From Haliclona indistincta (lineage: Eukaryota; Porifera; Demospongiae; Haplosclerida; Chalinidae), in the NCBI GenBank assembly GCA_964017065.1, contig OZ024784.1, forward strand, positions 11,761,152 through 11,825,151: 64,000 bases of DNA, read 5' to 3'. The notes under the pieces are model-generated. The model was not told the DNA's origin. It ran no database searches and saw nothing but the letters and a program-made list of their open reading frames with translations. Made by a program: the position numbers and the translations under genes. Shown here piece after piece: positions 37,701 through 49,467 of this stretch; within the stretch, counting starts at the first letter, position 1, and each line of letters opens with the position of its first letter.

Positions 37701-40700
37701 AGTGCCGCAATGATTGACATGCTTGTTTGAATGGAGTTGCAGTTCACCATTACTAGCAGCATTTAGAGCACCAGCCACACCTCCGCCATGATCAAGTTGC
37801 GAGTTAGCAGCATTTACTATGACAGGGCACTGCTCATCAACAATATTGGCTTTCTTTACTGTAAGAACACGTCCACTTGAAAACATGAGCTGCTCAACTG
37901 ATTGAACATCAGGCCGACAAAACATTTCTGTTAGAAGTTTTTTGGCCTGTTCAAACTGACGAGATGAAGATGAAATAATTTTCAATTTGCCATTTTGATC
38001 GTTAAATGCAAAGAAGCACTGCTTGTAGCGTTGATTGTATTCCACTACAACACTGTTGACTTCAACTTTAGAATGCTCAGCATTGATCTGAATTTCAGCA
38101 CTCTTTACTGAAGAAGTAACCTTACGATAAGCTTCTAAAAAGGCATCAGAGGAAGCATTCTGGTCATCTTTCCCCAGAATAAACACTCGCTCTTCGTATG
38201 CACAATACTGGACACCTGGAGTGATGATGTAGGGCAACTTAGGCATCAGCAATAACACATCACTGCTGAGGTTGGAAATAACTCGAGCTCCTGGTGGTGG
38301 TAATGACAAAGGAGAAGCTCCACTGAGTGTGGACTGTGAGCAAATATCAGCTCGAGAAGAACGAAACTGTTCTTGTATGTGTGCCTGTGGCAAATTATTT
38401 GAGGAATCCAGATATGCTCGAGATAAGAGCTTGGCGACGTAATTTCTTAGCTTGCTTAGCTGTGCACATGTTCCACTGGCTTTGATAATGTCAGTTCCAA
38501 TCTGCTCGATGGTGACTTGTAGTATCTTTGCTTGCTCAGAAATAACACGCAAATACTGTGGCACCAAGTTAGGAGTCTCCAACCAAATTACAGCTGACTC
38601 AGTAAACTGTGGAGAAAAAATACAATAAGGTTTCAGAACCAGCATTGTTTACAACACATGATAATCATTGCACATGTCAAATATTCTTTTTCAAGATGAG
38701 CCCCTGCCTAAATTGTATTCCAAAGGCAGAAATTTAGCATTTTTTTCATGAATATTTAAATTTTGTCACAAAAACAAAACATGCTGACCAAAATCTTCAT
38801 TGCAGGAAGTAATAAAATGACAGTTTCGTATGTGACCAGAGAAAAATTTATTGTAACTTCCTAAATATGACGTTCCACCTCTACCATACATGTGCAACCA
38901 CGTATCAGGAAACATATGAAGAGAGGTGCAGAAGCACTAACTATTCTGCAAGAGAAAACAATATCCCAATGTGCATTTTGCAGGAGACAGGCTTGGTCTA
39001 ACCAACGGTGAATGTAATAATCTCTGACTTCATCGTTATGATCATGTGACATTATAAATAAATCAGTTGATACCAGAAAGTTAGTCCATTGACAGCGAGC
39101 GTATGTATCGGCTGGGATTGGAAGAGTCGATACAGTACAAGTGGGTCAGTAGGAAGTTAGTAAATAGAGGGTGGATGGAGGGTACAAATTTCAAGCAATA
39201 GTTAGTGATCATGTTTTGAACTAGTACAAACACCTCACATGATCCAGCGAGTGGTACTGGTTATGGACACCATTCCCACACTAGCTTAGAATAGCTAAAG
39301 CATCCATCTGGTCTGCCATAGCACACACCTTTTGGACATAGTCCCATGAAGCCTTCATGAAGAAGATACTTGTGGCTTAAGTACTGTTGACTAAAGATTT
39401 TTCTATCCTCATAGCATAGCTGTGGGATCAGTCGTCCGTTCCTAGTACATATACTTGACTGGTAAATCAGTGACATTCACTGTTGAACGAAGACTTGTTT
39501 TCAGAATCTCATACATGTGTATCTGATACAATTCCTTCCAAGGTATTTGTTGGAAGGATTGACTTCAAAGACAAAATCTGTTTTAACATGATGCTATAGA
39601 TGAGTTGCAGTTGACATCATGAGGCCACACCCACCAATTTTGGGTTATGGGGACTCCAGCATGGTGTCGGTCTACAATTATATATCGGTGTCCAGCATTG
39701 CCATAGCACAAGTTGATTGTGTGATAGAGTAGGTAAAAGAGCAATGAAGAAACGAACTGTACAATTGTCATTAGCCTTGTCCCCAGTCTCTCAAGATCGA
39801 GAGAGAGCCTGGTACACATTGCATCCGCATGCGCTAATTATGTCCAAATATGGCATGATTTTCACCGAATCAGTTGAATTGTTATTCTGTGAAAATCATG
39901 CCATGATTAGTATTTGGACATATTATATTCTACTAGGGGGCATTGTTCACCTACATGTAGATTTCATGCTGATATCAGTGAGAAACTCATTTCTATATTA
40001 CCTCCTCAGCTTCACAAACTGGTGCTGCAGGTGAGCTATGCGAAAACTGTGTCAGAAAGAAATTCGGTGCAAAGGTAACAAGACAAAGACAATACTTCTG
40101 CAATAGTAAGCTCTGAAGCAAAGTAGCTTGGCGAAAGCAACCAAAACACGCATCATGAACTTTCTGTTTTCCAACATCAACTTTCTGAATTTCGAAATCA
40201 ACTTTTGTCCCAGCCTTAGCAGAGAAACACAAACAAATACCACCAACCAACGCTTCTACATTCAGCGGAGTGCCAATGAGAGTCAGCAGGCGTCCCAGTA
40301 AGCTAGCATGAATAAATAATTATTATTATAAGCTGAGAGGTCAAAAATCCAGGGGGTCTCGCGCCTTCTTCAAGTCATAACTTTCGAATAGCAACCTTTC
40401 TGACAAGATTTTTACTACTTGTCTATGACATTGTACAACTGGGAAAACCAGGCCATGTGGTCTACTGAATGGAGCTGCTCGTAAACGTTGACACAGAGAC
40501 TGTTCACCAGAGAGTCGCCATTTACCATGCTAGAACGAGGAAGTCTGCACACACAAAGCACAGATGTGGTCGCCGCCTAACGATATTCACAGTGCGCATT
40601 CTATACGCATAATACATAGGGTACTGCTACCTTAAGTCCATTGCTGGCTGGGTAGCCTTTATCTTTAAAGTTTGATTTCACTCAACAACTCTCTATCAGG

Positions 40701-41783
40701 CTGCGGATATTTACTGCTTAGTCAGATTTCATTTTTTATTATCCCCTTCTTACACCCCGTTCACACTATAGATCGATCCAGGGTTATTCGACTCGGTTCG
40801 AATTCAGTTCGATCTGTGGCTGCGTTCACACTCAAATCGTTATCAGCGCCAGTACAGTTGAAAAGTGGGTGTGTATAAGAGGTGTGGTAGTGGGCGTAAC
40901 ATAAAAATGGCACGTCGAAGAGAACACCGTGTAATGTTTGCCCAATATCTGATTATGCAGTCGCGTAGATGACTAGAAGGCCATAGAAAAAGATGTATTG
41001 AGATGAGAAAAAGAATTGTAAAGAGGAAAATGATGCTTCTAGTTGCTATAATGACTGCTCGTTTCGACACAATTCGAAATAGCATTCACACGAGCGCATC
41101 GGATCGCTCTGATTCGCAACAGACCGCCATCTTGAGGTAGTCCAACTTGGATCGATCCGGTTCGATTCAGCTTGTGTTCATACTACGTGCAAATTCGAAC
41201 TGGTTCGAACCAGATTGATCCCAAGTGCCAGTGTGAACGGGGTGTTAGATTTATGTTTACCCAATCTGCTTGTTGTGGCCCTTTGTCGTTTTGCACTTCT
41301 GAGACACATTCTAAAGTATTTCAGACACCTCAGCAAAAAAAATTCAAATCAGATCAGCGGACCGTGTACAATCAGTGAGGCTCTATTTGCGGGGCTATAA
41401 AGTATTTAGAAAAAGCATGGAATTGCCCTGCCCTCGGTCCCGCATACTTGTCTACATGATACTACTTACGAGCACATCCACTAGACTCTGTGAATAATTT
41501 ATCTCTATCTCTACGTTCCTGGGAACTTCACAACCTGTGAAAAAACGAGTTATCCAAGCATGTCGTAGAGATGCCATAATTTACCTGCCGGTAAGTTCCG
41601 AGGTAAGTTCACCAAAACATTGCTTTTACCGCTCATAGAATTTGGAAGTACATTCTTGGTAACTTCTGGTTGTATTTTAACGGCTATTTTAAAAGCGTTA
41701 GCGATGTCACTTTCACTGTACTCAGGCGAAACGTCTTTTACTAGCAGGCAGCTACAACTTGCTGTTGCTGGTGGAGCCTCCAT
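34753..41783 (-). CDS. DTX3L: DTX3L-like E3 ligase with internal macro domain
   Basis: Model: complement(join(34753..34822, 34874..35342, 35390..35518, 36749..38606, 40002..40302, 40419..40544, 41261..41310, 41470..41534, 41585..41783)), 1088 aa. Order: an N-terminal RRM-like segment (ASCSCLLVKDVSPEYSESDI), KH-like regions (VEYNQRYKQCFFAFNDQNGK), a macro domain at about 492-664 (VKKANIVDEQCPVIVNAANS, DHGGGVAGALN, VGEVAHTKAGGNLKCKHVLH, IAFPALSTGIYG), seven 12-residue Ser/Thr/Ala repeats at about 735-815, a RING at about 911-950 (CPICLDKITDPV) and a Deltex C-terminal domain (GTHRTAYLPDNKEGREVLAL, ending RVKEELKAKGIY). Human DTX3L ubiquitinates targets with the separate macro protein PARP9; here both modules share one chain. 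The small N-terminal exons are least certain. Confidence 0.82.
35880..36530. mobile_element. Long-armed foldback element
   Basis: Two arms of about 170 bp, roughly 35907-36075 and 36340-36515, are imperfect inverted copies (for example GGTGGCTGTTTCGGCACTGA against the complement of the right arm, GGTGGCTGTTCCGGTACTGA). They enclose about 260 bp without a transposase. It lies in the 1.2-kb intron of the DTX3L-like gene. Short ORFs on both strands here are by-products of the arms. Confidence 0.7.
36906..37160. repeat. 36-bp coding tandem repeat (Ser/Thr/Ala linker)
   Basis: About seven copies of a 36-bp unit, complement of codons for SSASAASTSTVT, lie in the DTX3L-like gene between macro and RING domains. 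Copies differ at one or two positions (ASA or ALA, TST, TSS or TTT). The opposite strand is also open for 180 codons, an effect of the repeat composition. It likely encodes a flexible linker. Confidence 0.9.
39835..39927. repeat. Small hairpin element
   Basis: TATGTCCAAATATGGCATGA and its near complement at 39889-39925 form arms of about 30 bp around a 25-base loop, in the intron between the DTX3L-like exons at 38606 and 40002. Probably a short MITE remnant. Confidence 0.55.
40753..41244. mobile_element. PIF/Harbinger-like MITE with TTA target duplication
   Basis: Ends CACCCCGTTCACACT and AGTGTGAACGGGGTG are perfect inverted repeats, each flanked by TTA (40750-40752 and 41245-41247). A 3-bp TWA duplication points to PIF/Harbinger. 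The element is 492 bp. Near 40907-41070 it carries a short basic reading frame (MARRREHRVMFAQYLIMQSR, then a stop and RKRCIEMRKRIVKRK) that looks like a decayed coding remnant. The right end is 12 bp from a splice donor of the DTX3L-like gene. Confidence 0.75.
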
Positions 41784-41930
41784 GTTCAATAATCAAAGGG
41801 GAATTCCCGATTGAGTCGATCACGTGACAATTAAAGTTTGAATTGGCGCGCTATTAACAACGTACATAGTTCTACAGCTCGTAGCTCTACTCTTGGACAG
41901 GCCGGACCCTTCTTTTCTGGTACTCCAACA
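41784..41930. promoter_or_regulatory. Compact bidirectional promoter
   Basis: Only 147 bp separate the start codons of the DTX3L-like gene (-) and the kinesin-6 gene (+), so both must share one promoter region. It contains CACGTG (E-box, 41821-41826) within GATCACGTGAC. Shared regulation is inferred from spacing. Confidence 0.5.
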
Positions 41931-44900
41931 ATGACTTACGTCTATAGCCCTGAAGCTGACACAGAGTCAATTTTATGCGAGGAAAAAGGCCTGTCGTGCA
42001 TTAAACAACGACTATTATTCACAGGAGGGCTAGCTACTCCTCATCAGGCTACCCCGTTCTCCAACAGGAGCGCGCTTCTCAGTAGCACAAAACAGCCTGT
42101 TCTGGTTTATTTACGAGTTCGACCGAAGAATTCTGTGGAGCTAGCCACGAAAGAATCAACTTGCCTGTCAATAGACAGTGACAATGTGCTACTAGCGATT
42201 CCTCCGAAAAGTTCTCACACATTCAAGAGTAACAACAAGACTGAGAGAACGAAGAAAAATTTCTTTTTTTCGCAAATATTTCCACCTGAAACCACACAAA
42301 AGACGGTGTTCAGGGATGCAGTACTGCCAACAATTGAAGACTTCCTAAATGGACAAAATAGCCTTGTGTTCTCCTATGGCGTCACCAACTCTGGCAAGTC
42401 CTATACAGTCACTGGGAAATCGGCCGAGCCAGGAATACTTCCTCGTGCCTTAGATGTAATCTTCAATTCAATTGGTGACCACCAGTTTCATGGATGGGAC
42501 CTAATGCCACGGTACTATGCTGATGCGTATTATCTGAGTGAGAAAGAGAAGATTACTGAAATTGAGAACAAAAAAGCGCTCCTCAATAAGGTAAATATTA
42601 CTACACTACATTGTGCTATACATACTTATGTCTAATTTCAGGCAGCTCAACTCCAGCAGCCTCATGCATTTGTCCAGCCACAAGCTGACACCTCAGAAAC
42701 ACCAGATGAAGGCTGCAGCACTACACAGCTAGATGAAACCAGTGGCAAGAACACCTCTACATCCACTACTACCAGTAACATCAGTCGAATGACTGAAGAA
42801 GGTGCATTGTACTGATTGTAGTATAATATTTTGTGCATGTCACTGTGTCTGCAATATGATACTTGGTGAAGTTTGCTTTAGCATTGCAAGAAGCCAACAA
42901 TCACTAGTTATGGGCATTTACATGCATGTGCATGCATGTCTTGCTATCCCATAGTATAATGCCTCTGTAACTACTGCTGCTGCTATCTATCTATACAGGT
43001 GGTAGCCTCTGCTTGGATGATCTACTTACACATGAAGATACTGTACTGGATGTTGATATGCTTGAAGGCAGTCTGTTCACAATCTGGGTCTCCTTTGCCG
43101 AGATATATAATGAGTTTATCTATGATCTGTTGGGAGACGAGCCCAAGCCTGGCAAACAAAGAAATGCTCTCAAGATTAGCGAGGATCGTAGCCATAATCC
43201 TTTTATTAAAGGTACTGTAGTGTATTTTTAAGTGAGGGAGTGTGAGATACGCTAAACAACATTGTTAGATGGTGTTCTATTCTTATAACTGTGTTGATTT
43301 GAATTTGTATAACTCACTGCACTAATTTGTTGAAGACAATTTTGTTGCTTTTTGCACAGCAACGTTGCCTAGTGTAGCATCAAGTCAACTTGTTTATCAT
43401 ACATGTAGGGTTAAGAGAGGTGAAGGTAGAGTCAGTAGATGAAGCTCTCCAGCTCCTCAGAGTTGGCATGCAGCATCGCCATGTTGCTGCTACCAGATTG
43501 AACTACCACAGCAGCAGAAGTCATGCTATATTCACCATCAAGATACTGCGTGTGAACCACACTAGTAGAAGGCCTAAAGTTGCCAGGATTAACAGGTAAA
43601 TAAAAATAACAACTGTTAAAACCACTGTTTGTTATTGGCTGTCTGGCCAACCACTTGACCTACTTGATATATCACCTAGTGTCTGATCACACTCTTTATA
43701 TAGCGGTTTTATTACTTACACAAAAGCAGAAAGCGTGATTCGTGATTGATGCTTCTCAATTGCAATAAGTAGGTCTGTTGACTTCGAATACTTCTTGGTT
43801 AGCGTAAATGTGCATACATAAAATCATGGATGCTCGTGCTATCCAAAGTGAAATGTAATCAACGGTAGTGTGTATATGTGCCTCAAGAATTTATCTGACA
43901 ATGTTACTTATTGTGTTTGGTTGTAGACTGTCTATTGTTGATCTGGCTGGTAGCGAAAGTACCAAAAGAACTGGGGCTACTGGAGTCAGAGTAAGGGAAG
44001 CTGGCAACATCAATAACTCACTCTTAACACTGGGAAGGTGCATAGAAGCTATGCGGCACAACCAATCATCAAGGTGTTACTAATAATGTGCTGATGTGTG
44101 TGGTGATTGTACAACATCACAGGAGAGCTGATGAACATGTGGTTCCATTCAGAGAGAGCAAACTTACTCAACTACTGCAAACATACTTTGTAGGTAAAGG
44201 CAAGGGAGCTCGTGAAGGAAAGGTCACTATGTTTGTCAATGTTAGTGACACAGCATCAGTCTTTGATGAGACTGTCAGAGTGTTGAATTTTTCAGCACTT
44301 GCTAGCAAAGTAAGTGGCAGTAGTGATATCAGAATCATAGTGCTACTACACATGTGATTATAGTAGTAAATTGTATTGGTAATGTTTGAGCTAAACTGCA
44401 TTGGAAATCATGCAGCTGCAAAATTAGTAGCATATAGCAGGAAATTATTTTGGTGGACTCAAATTTTGGCAAATTATCAAGCATTTGCCAAAATAAAATT
44501 TGCCAAAATCTGCTTTTTCTATTACAGTAATACATGAGCTAGGCACTGGGTGCCATAATTAAACTCGACAAAACGCAAAATCTGGGATATTCACCAAAAA
44601 TTTCCATGATCAAAGATGCCGCTCAGTGGTTACGAGTATTTTCCAGGAAGTGATGTCACATAGCAACACCGTAGCGACAAGACGGCGTTGTCGAATAATG
44701 CATGCAAGATTACACTGCTGTCTTTCAGCAACACACTATCATTCACCTCTAGTGGCTTCTATGGAGGCTCTACTGCCTTGAGTGCTTTGTTTAGTGAGCA
44801 GTATTCTCAAGCGTTCTAGGCAACTAAATAGTTAACCCATGGTACCTCGGCAGTATGCAATATAACCTCGGGTTTATTTACCGCCCTCATGCACTTTGTG

Positions 44901-47900
44901 CCCTCTGGCGGTAAAATTAACCACCCTTGGTTATATTGCATACCACCTTGGTAGCCAGCCATAGGCTAACCTGTAGGTAATAAGCCATGAAACTGAGTGT
45001 GTAACTATGTATGATCGCTTGCTGCAGATTGTACCAGAGACCCGGCTGCTACCTCCCTCTCTGTTGCCCATTCCAGAGTCCTCTCCTTTCAAATTAGATA
45101 CCGAGGAAAAGGAGATAGTACAGCCTCATCCTAAAACAACAAGCAGCTATGGAGAAGACATCAAAGAAGAAACTTGTGAAGTTATATCAACAACGTCTAC
45201 CTCCTGCAGTAAATGCAAGGTGCATACAGCAATGTGACTATAATGCAACTGTCAGTTTCTTTTAAGGTGATTGAGAAAGAGTTTGAGTCTTTCAAGGAAA
45301 GAGCACGTGATGAACTGGCTCGGGCGAAATTGGAAGTTTGGGAGAAGGAATATCTGATTAGGCAACAAGTGTCCAATGAATACAATGAACAAATTGTTGA
45401 AATTGAAGATAAGCACAGGTTAGTAGACTCATGTATTAGATGGTTCCATTTCACTGGGTTCAATGTAGTGAGGCTTTACAAGTAGTCTTATCACAAAGCA
45501 GTTGTTGCAACTAGCATGTTGTTTTAATTTTTAGTATAGCAAACAGTGCATATTTTTACTGTGAATAATGGAACCTCATGTAATATGGAGTTTTCTATTA
45601 GAATTTTGACTTGTAGCTTTTTTACACATAGTTTTGTAACACACAACTGTCATAATTATTATTTGAATCTGGATTCAGAATTCTTTAATTACGATTTACT
45701 ATTTTGCAGTCGTGAACTTTATGAACAGGAAGAAATGTTGGAGGAGATGTATCAAGAGCGACTAGGTCTTCTTCACAAGTCTATGAAGAAGCAGCAGAGC
45801 AGGTCAGTATACAATGCAGTGCTACCGTATAGCCGGTTATTTTCATGTGGATTTAATTTTCGAACGGCTGGTGCGGGTCGAAAATTAGATTTCGAAAAAT
45901 TCTTTTTGCCTATTTGAAAAATTCTGTGACGTGGCTCTGTGACGAAAATTAGACCCAGCCAAAATTTGGCTAACGAAATATTTGACCAGCGAAAAAAGCC
46001 GGCTATACGGTAGTTAACTCTATTGTGTTATGAGTGCAGAAAGCGTGTGAGGATGGCAGCAGATGATGATGAGGAAGGTGACGTGCATGAGGAAGCTCAA
46101 CATCAGGCTAAAGAGGCTATGAGGAAGAATGATCAACTCATACGACACTTGGATGAAGCAAGACTGGAACTTGAACTAGAGCAAAAGAGAGGTAAAAACA
46201 ATAATGTTATATGAAATTATATATAATAATCCTGGTATGATCACTAGCTGCCTCTGAGCTACGTGATTTGTCCATAACCCATGAGACGAATGTGACCAAA
46301 TTGAGAGAGATCACTAATACCCTGTCACTAGAAGTCGACTCTCTAAAGAAAGATCTAGCCAAAGCATCGGAGGACAAAGAATCACTGCAGAATCGACTAG
46401 AGACATTCACTACTGAGCAGACTGTTGCAAAATTAGAACGGGAACAAGCTCTGAAGCAAGCTGAGTCTTTCAGGCAAAAGATGAATGCCTCAGAACAGGA
46501 GAAGGAGAATCGTTTGAAGGCTGCTGAGAAGGAAAACGAAGAACTGCTGATGCAAATTATTGAGCTAGAGTCAAGTATTCGATCTCCCTCTGGTCCGCTT
46601 GATGAGGCTAGCAGTCAGACTGATCCAGCTATCACTGGTTGGGGTGTTGTTCAGGAGCTGATGGCAGGTAGTATGGACAAAGTGACCGCTGAGGCTGCTC
46701 AAGTGGAGCTAGAAACGCTTAGAGGACTGGTCGATTCTCTAAGGAATGAGGTATGTTTGACAAACAGCTTTGTAAATAATGGTCATTGCAACATTCAATT
46801 TCAGATCAGTTCTCATCGTGGTGATGAAATTTTACTAAAGAGTCAACTAGAGACATTGAGGAAAGAGTTAAAGACATCAGAGGCACTGATCTGTGAGCAG
46901 GAAACTACACTGAGCCACACTAAACAACAACTAGAGGAAAGGTAAGATATGCACCATCTCAAAGGTTTTAAGTTTATTCTTTTCTCAGATCAAGGGAAGA
47001 AAACCTGTACTGTGACAAGATTCAACAATTGACAAGTGACTTGAAGAATGCCACTAGTAATGGTAATTGTTGTTTGCTTTTTGTTTCTTCAAAAAGCATG
47101 TATGTCTACTACAGCATCAGTCAGTGAGGGTCTGGTGTTGGACCTAAAAAACACTCTACAACAATATGAGACAACCTTCCAGTCACATTCTTCTCGTGTT
47201 ACCATACTAACCAATGAGAATGAAGTACTCAAGGAATCCAATGAAGCTCTCCAAGAGAAAGCAGAGGCTAACAGTGAAGAGATTGCATCTCTCAGAGTAC
47301 GAGTTGAGAGAATGAGCGATAGCAAAGATGCCCTATCTGCTCGCATTGAGGAACTCACAGACGAGCTAGCCAAGTCTAGTAGACATCTCATGCAGCGAGA
47401 GACTGAGCTTACTGAAGTCCATGAGAGTGCTCGTGAGGTGCTGGAGAACCAGCTAGCTGATCACAAGAAGAGATGTGCCATGTTAGAACAGGAGATTAAA
47501 CAGGTTTATGGCAAGCTTGAGGAGAAAGTAGGCTACACATTACTTAGAGTTTTCAACATGATCAATCCTGCACAGGAGGAAGTGATTGTTGGTCTCCACA
47601 AGTCATCATCCTCAGAGCAAGTGACTGCAGCAGTCAAAGTGACTTCACTGAATGAGGAGCTGCAACAGGTTAGAGAGGCATTGCGTGCAATAGAGGAGGA
47701 GAGAGATCAATTAAAGGAGACTATGGCAGAGAACAACCAACAACTTGACTCCATGCAAGGTAAGAAACGTGTTAGCAGTGTACATCTTATTACCTCTCTT
47801 GTGTGTTCTAGGAAACCATCAGCTAGAGCTGGCACAGATGTCAATCAAGTTGAGGACATTATCAGAACAGTTGATCAGTGGCCAGCAATCAGCTGAGGCT

Positions 47901-49312
47901 AAGTTGTGTGAAATGGAACAGTTTAAAGACCAGTGTGAGAACAAGGTTAGTGCATGCTAGTTGTTGTCTCGCAGTGTTGTCAGTGGACATGTAGCTACGC
48001 AAGGAAAACCAACATCTACAAGAAATGCTAGATAAGAAAACAGCAGAGATGACTAGTAATCAGAAGAAAGCAGACACTAAACTGGACAAAACAGCACAGC
48101 AAGTTGCTGAGGTAGCTTACTGCATGCTGTGTGACTAACGCTGTATGTGTATGTGCAAATCAGCTAAAACAAGAGTCCCAGCGGCTGACACAGCTACTCA
48201 AAGAAGAGAAGAGTAAGGTAACAGATCTTGAACAGAAAGTAGCCCATCTCCAGAGGTCAGTATAGCAGATGGTTGGTGTGTATGATGATGTTCTTTGTAC
48301 CTCTAATACCAGCCCAGAGACAGAAGTTGATCAAGTCTATGAAGAGCCTCCAGAGGTCAGTGATGGTATTACTATCCAGTATCAATGAGTTTAGTCTACA
48401 GATGGAAGAACCATTGTACGATAGTGTACAAGATGACGACCCACTACCAGCTCATGAATCAACTGTAAGATGCCCTTACTCTGCTGGAAATACTTTTGCA
48501 CACATGTGTATTCTGAGCATAGTGTGATTATTATTCTCTGTAGTGTACTGACCAGAACACTACAAGACAGCTACCACTGCTAGAGCACAGCTCTCAGTTG
48601 AGAGACTCTTTCGAGGACTTTGAGATTCCTTCTCCTAGAAAAGAAAGAAAAGTGGTCAAGTATGACCCATTGAAAGATGCTATAAGACCAAAGAAGAAAA
48701 AAGTTATGGCTACTGTTAACAAGAGCAATGAAGTGAGTGTACTACTCTCTTACCATTACTAAAAAGAATCGTGATTGCACCAAAGACATTTTTTGATGGT
48801 CTATTTCTATGCACTTAGAATGAGAAATTCATTTCTCTTATTATCATCATTATTATTATTTGGTTCTCTTGCAGACACCATCTGGATCAAGATATGCACT
48901 CAGGTAAGTACTGCCTAGCATGATGAGCTCAATCATCATCACCACAGGAGCCGCACCAAACAAAAGGTGTATACTGAACTGACAACAGATTCAGACACAG
49001 AAAACACGACACCTATACAAAGGTTTAAGCGATTGATCAAGGGTAAGCTACCAGCAGTGTCCACTATGTGTAGTTGTTTTGTGTGCAGGTAAGAAAACTG
49101 TTACAACTGAGAAGAAAAAAAAGATTACAAAGAGCAGCATATCATCTCCAATAGTATTGGGCCAGGCCACTCCAGAAGTAGGTTTAGTGTAACAAGGACT
49201 TGGCAACTTTATGTTGTTGTTGTAGGTTACAAGCAAGAAGAGACAAGCAGCGAAAGGTAGCACTAAGATGACTCTTGGCAACTCACTTCTCCCGCCGAGT
49301 AGAGCGTACTGA
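41931..49312 (+). CDS. KIF20B: Kinesin-6 family motor (KIF20A/KIF20B type)
   Basis: Twenty-four exons: 41931..42590, 42642..42801, 42999..43211, 43409..43595, 43927..44073, 44123..44309, 45028..45219, 45267..45418, 45710..45802, 46040..46191, 46248..46750, 46805..46941, 46989..47062, 47115..47759, 47812..47945, 47995..48111, 48164..48255, 48313..48355, 48402..48464, 48544..48732, 48875..48903, 48948..49042, 49089..49177, 49226..49312; about 1479 aa. Motor motifs: P-loop [10 protein letters not shown] (about 150-159), switch [14 protein letters not shown], switch II DLAGSE. The motor is split by a long insertion (about 186-290), the kinesin-6 hallmark. A long coiled coil follows, then a basic tail with SRYALRSRTKQK, like KIF20B. 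Role: cytokinesis and central spindle. A 72-nt in-frame stretch (47504-47575) may be an intron. Confidence 0.88.
44840..44960. mobile_element. Foldback MITE in kinesin intron 6
   Basis: TACCTCGGCAGTATGCAATA on the left pairs with TATTGCATACCACCTTGGTA on the right; arms of roughly 45 bp (including TTACCGCC and GGCGGTAA) surround a loop of about 20 bp. Non-coding, in the 718-bp intron 44310-45027. Confidence 0.6.
45823..46012. mobile_element. MITE with TACCGTATAGCCGG ends
   Basis: Perfect 14-bp terminal inverted repeats, TACCGTATAGCCGG and CCGGCTATACGGTA, lie 190 bp apart in kinesin intron 9. The interior is rich in CGAAAATT-like motifs and has no ORF of its own. A TA target site is possible because both ends carry TA. 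Confidence 0.75.
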
Positions 49313-49467
49313 CTTCATTAATACTGACAATAATGTTGTGTTCCAATCATCGTGTAATTTCTTATTGTGTAATAACTTCATCAAACTAGCACACAAAATT
49401 TCATTGCTCTAAAGTGACCACTAAACTCACTAAAATTAACAAGCAATAATTCAGTTCAAATGACAGA

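Noticed and set aside
47504..47575. Treating this 72-nt stretch of the kinesin gene as a definite intron
   Set aside because: It has GT and CAG ends and breaks the coiled-coil pattern, but it is in frame and open either way; left in the exon and flagged.
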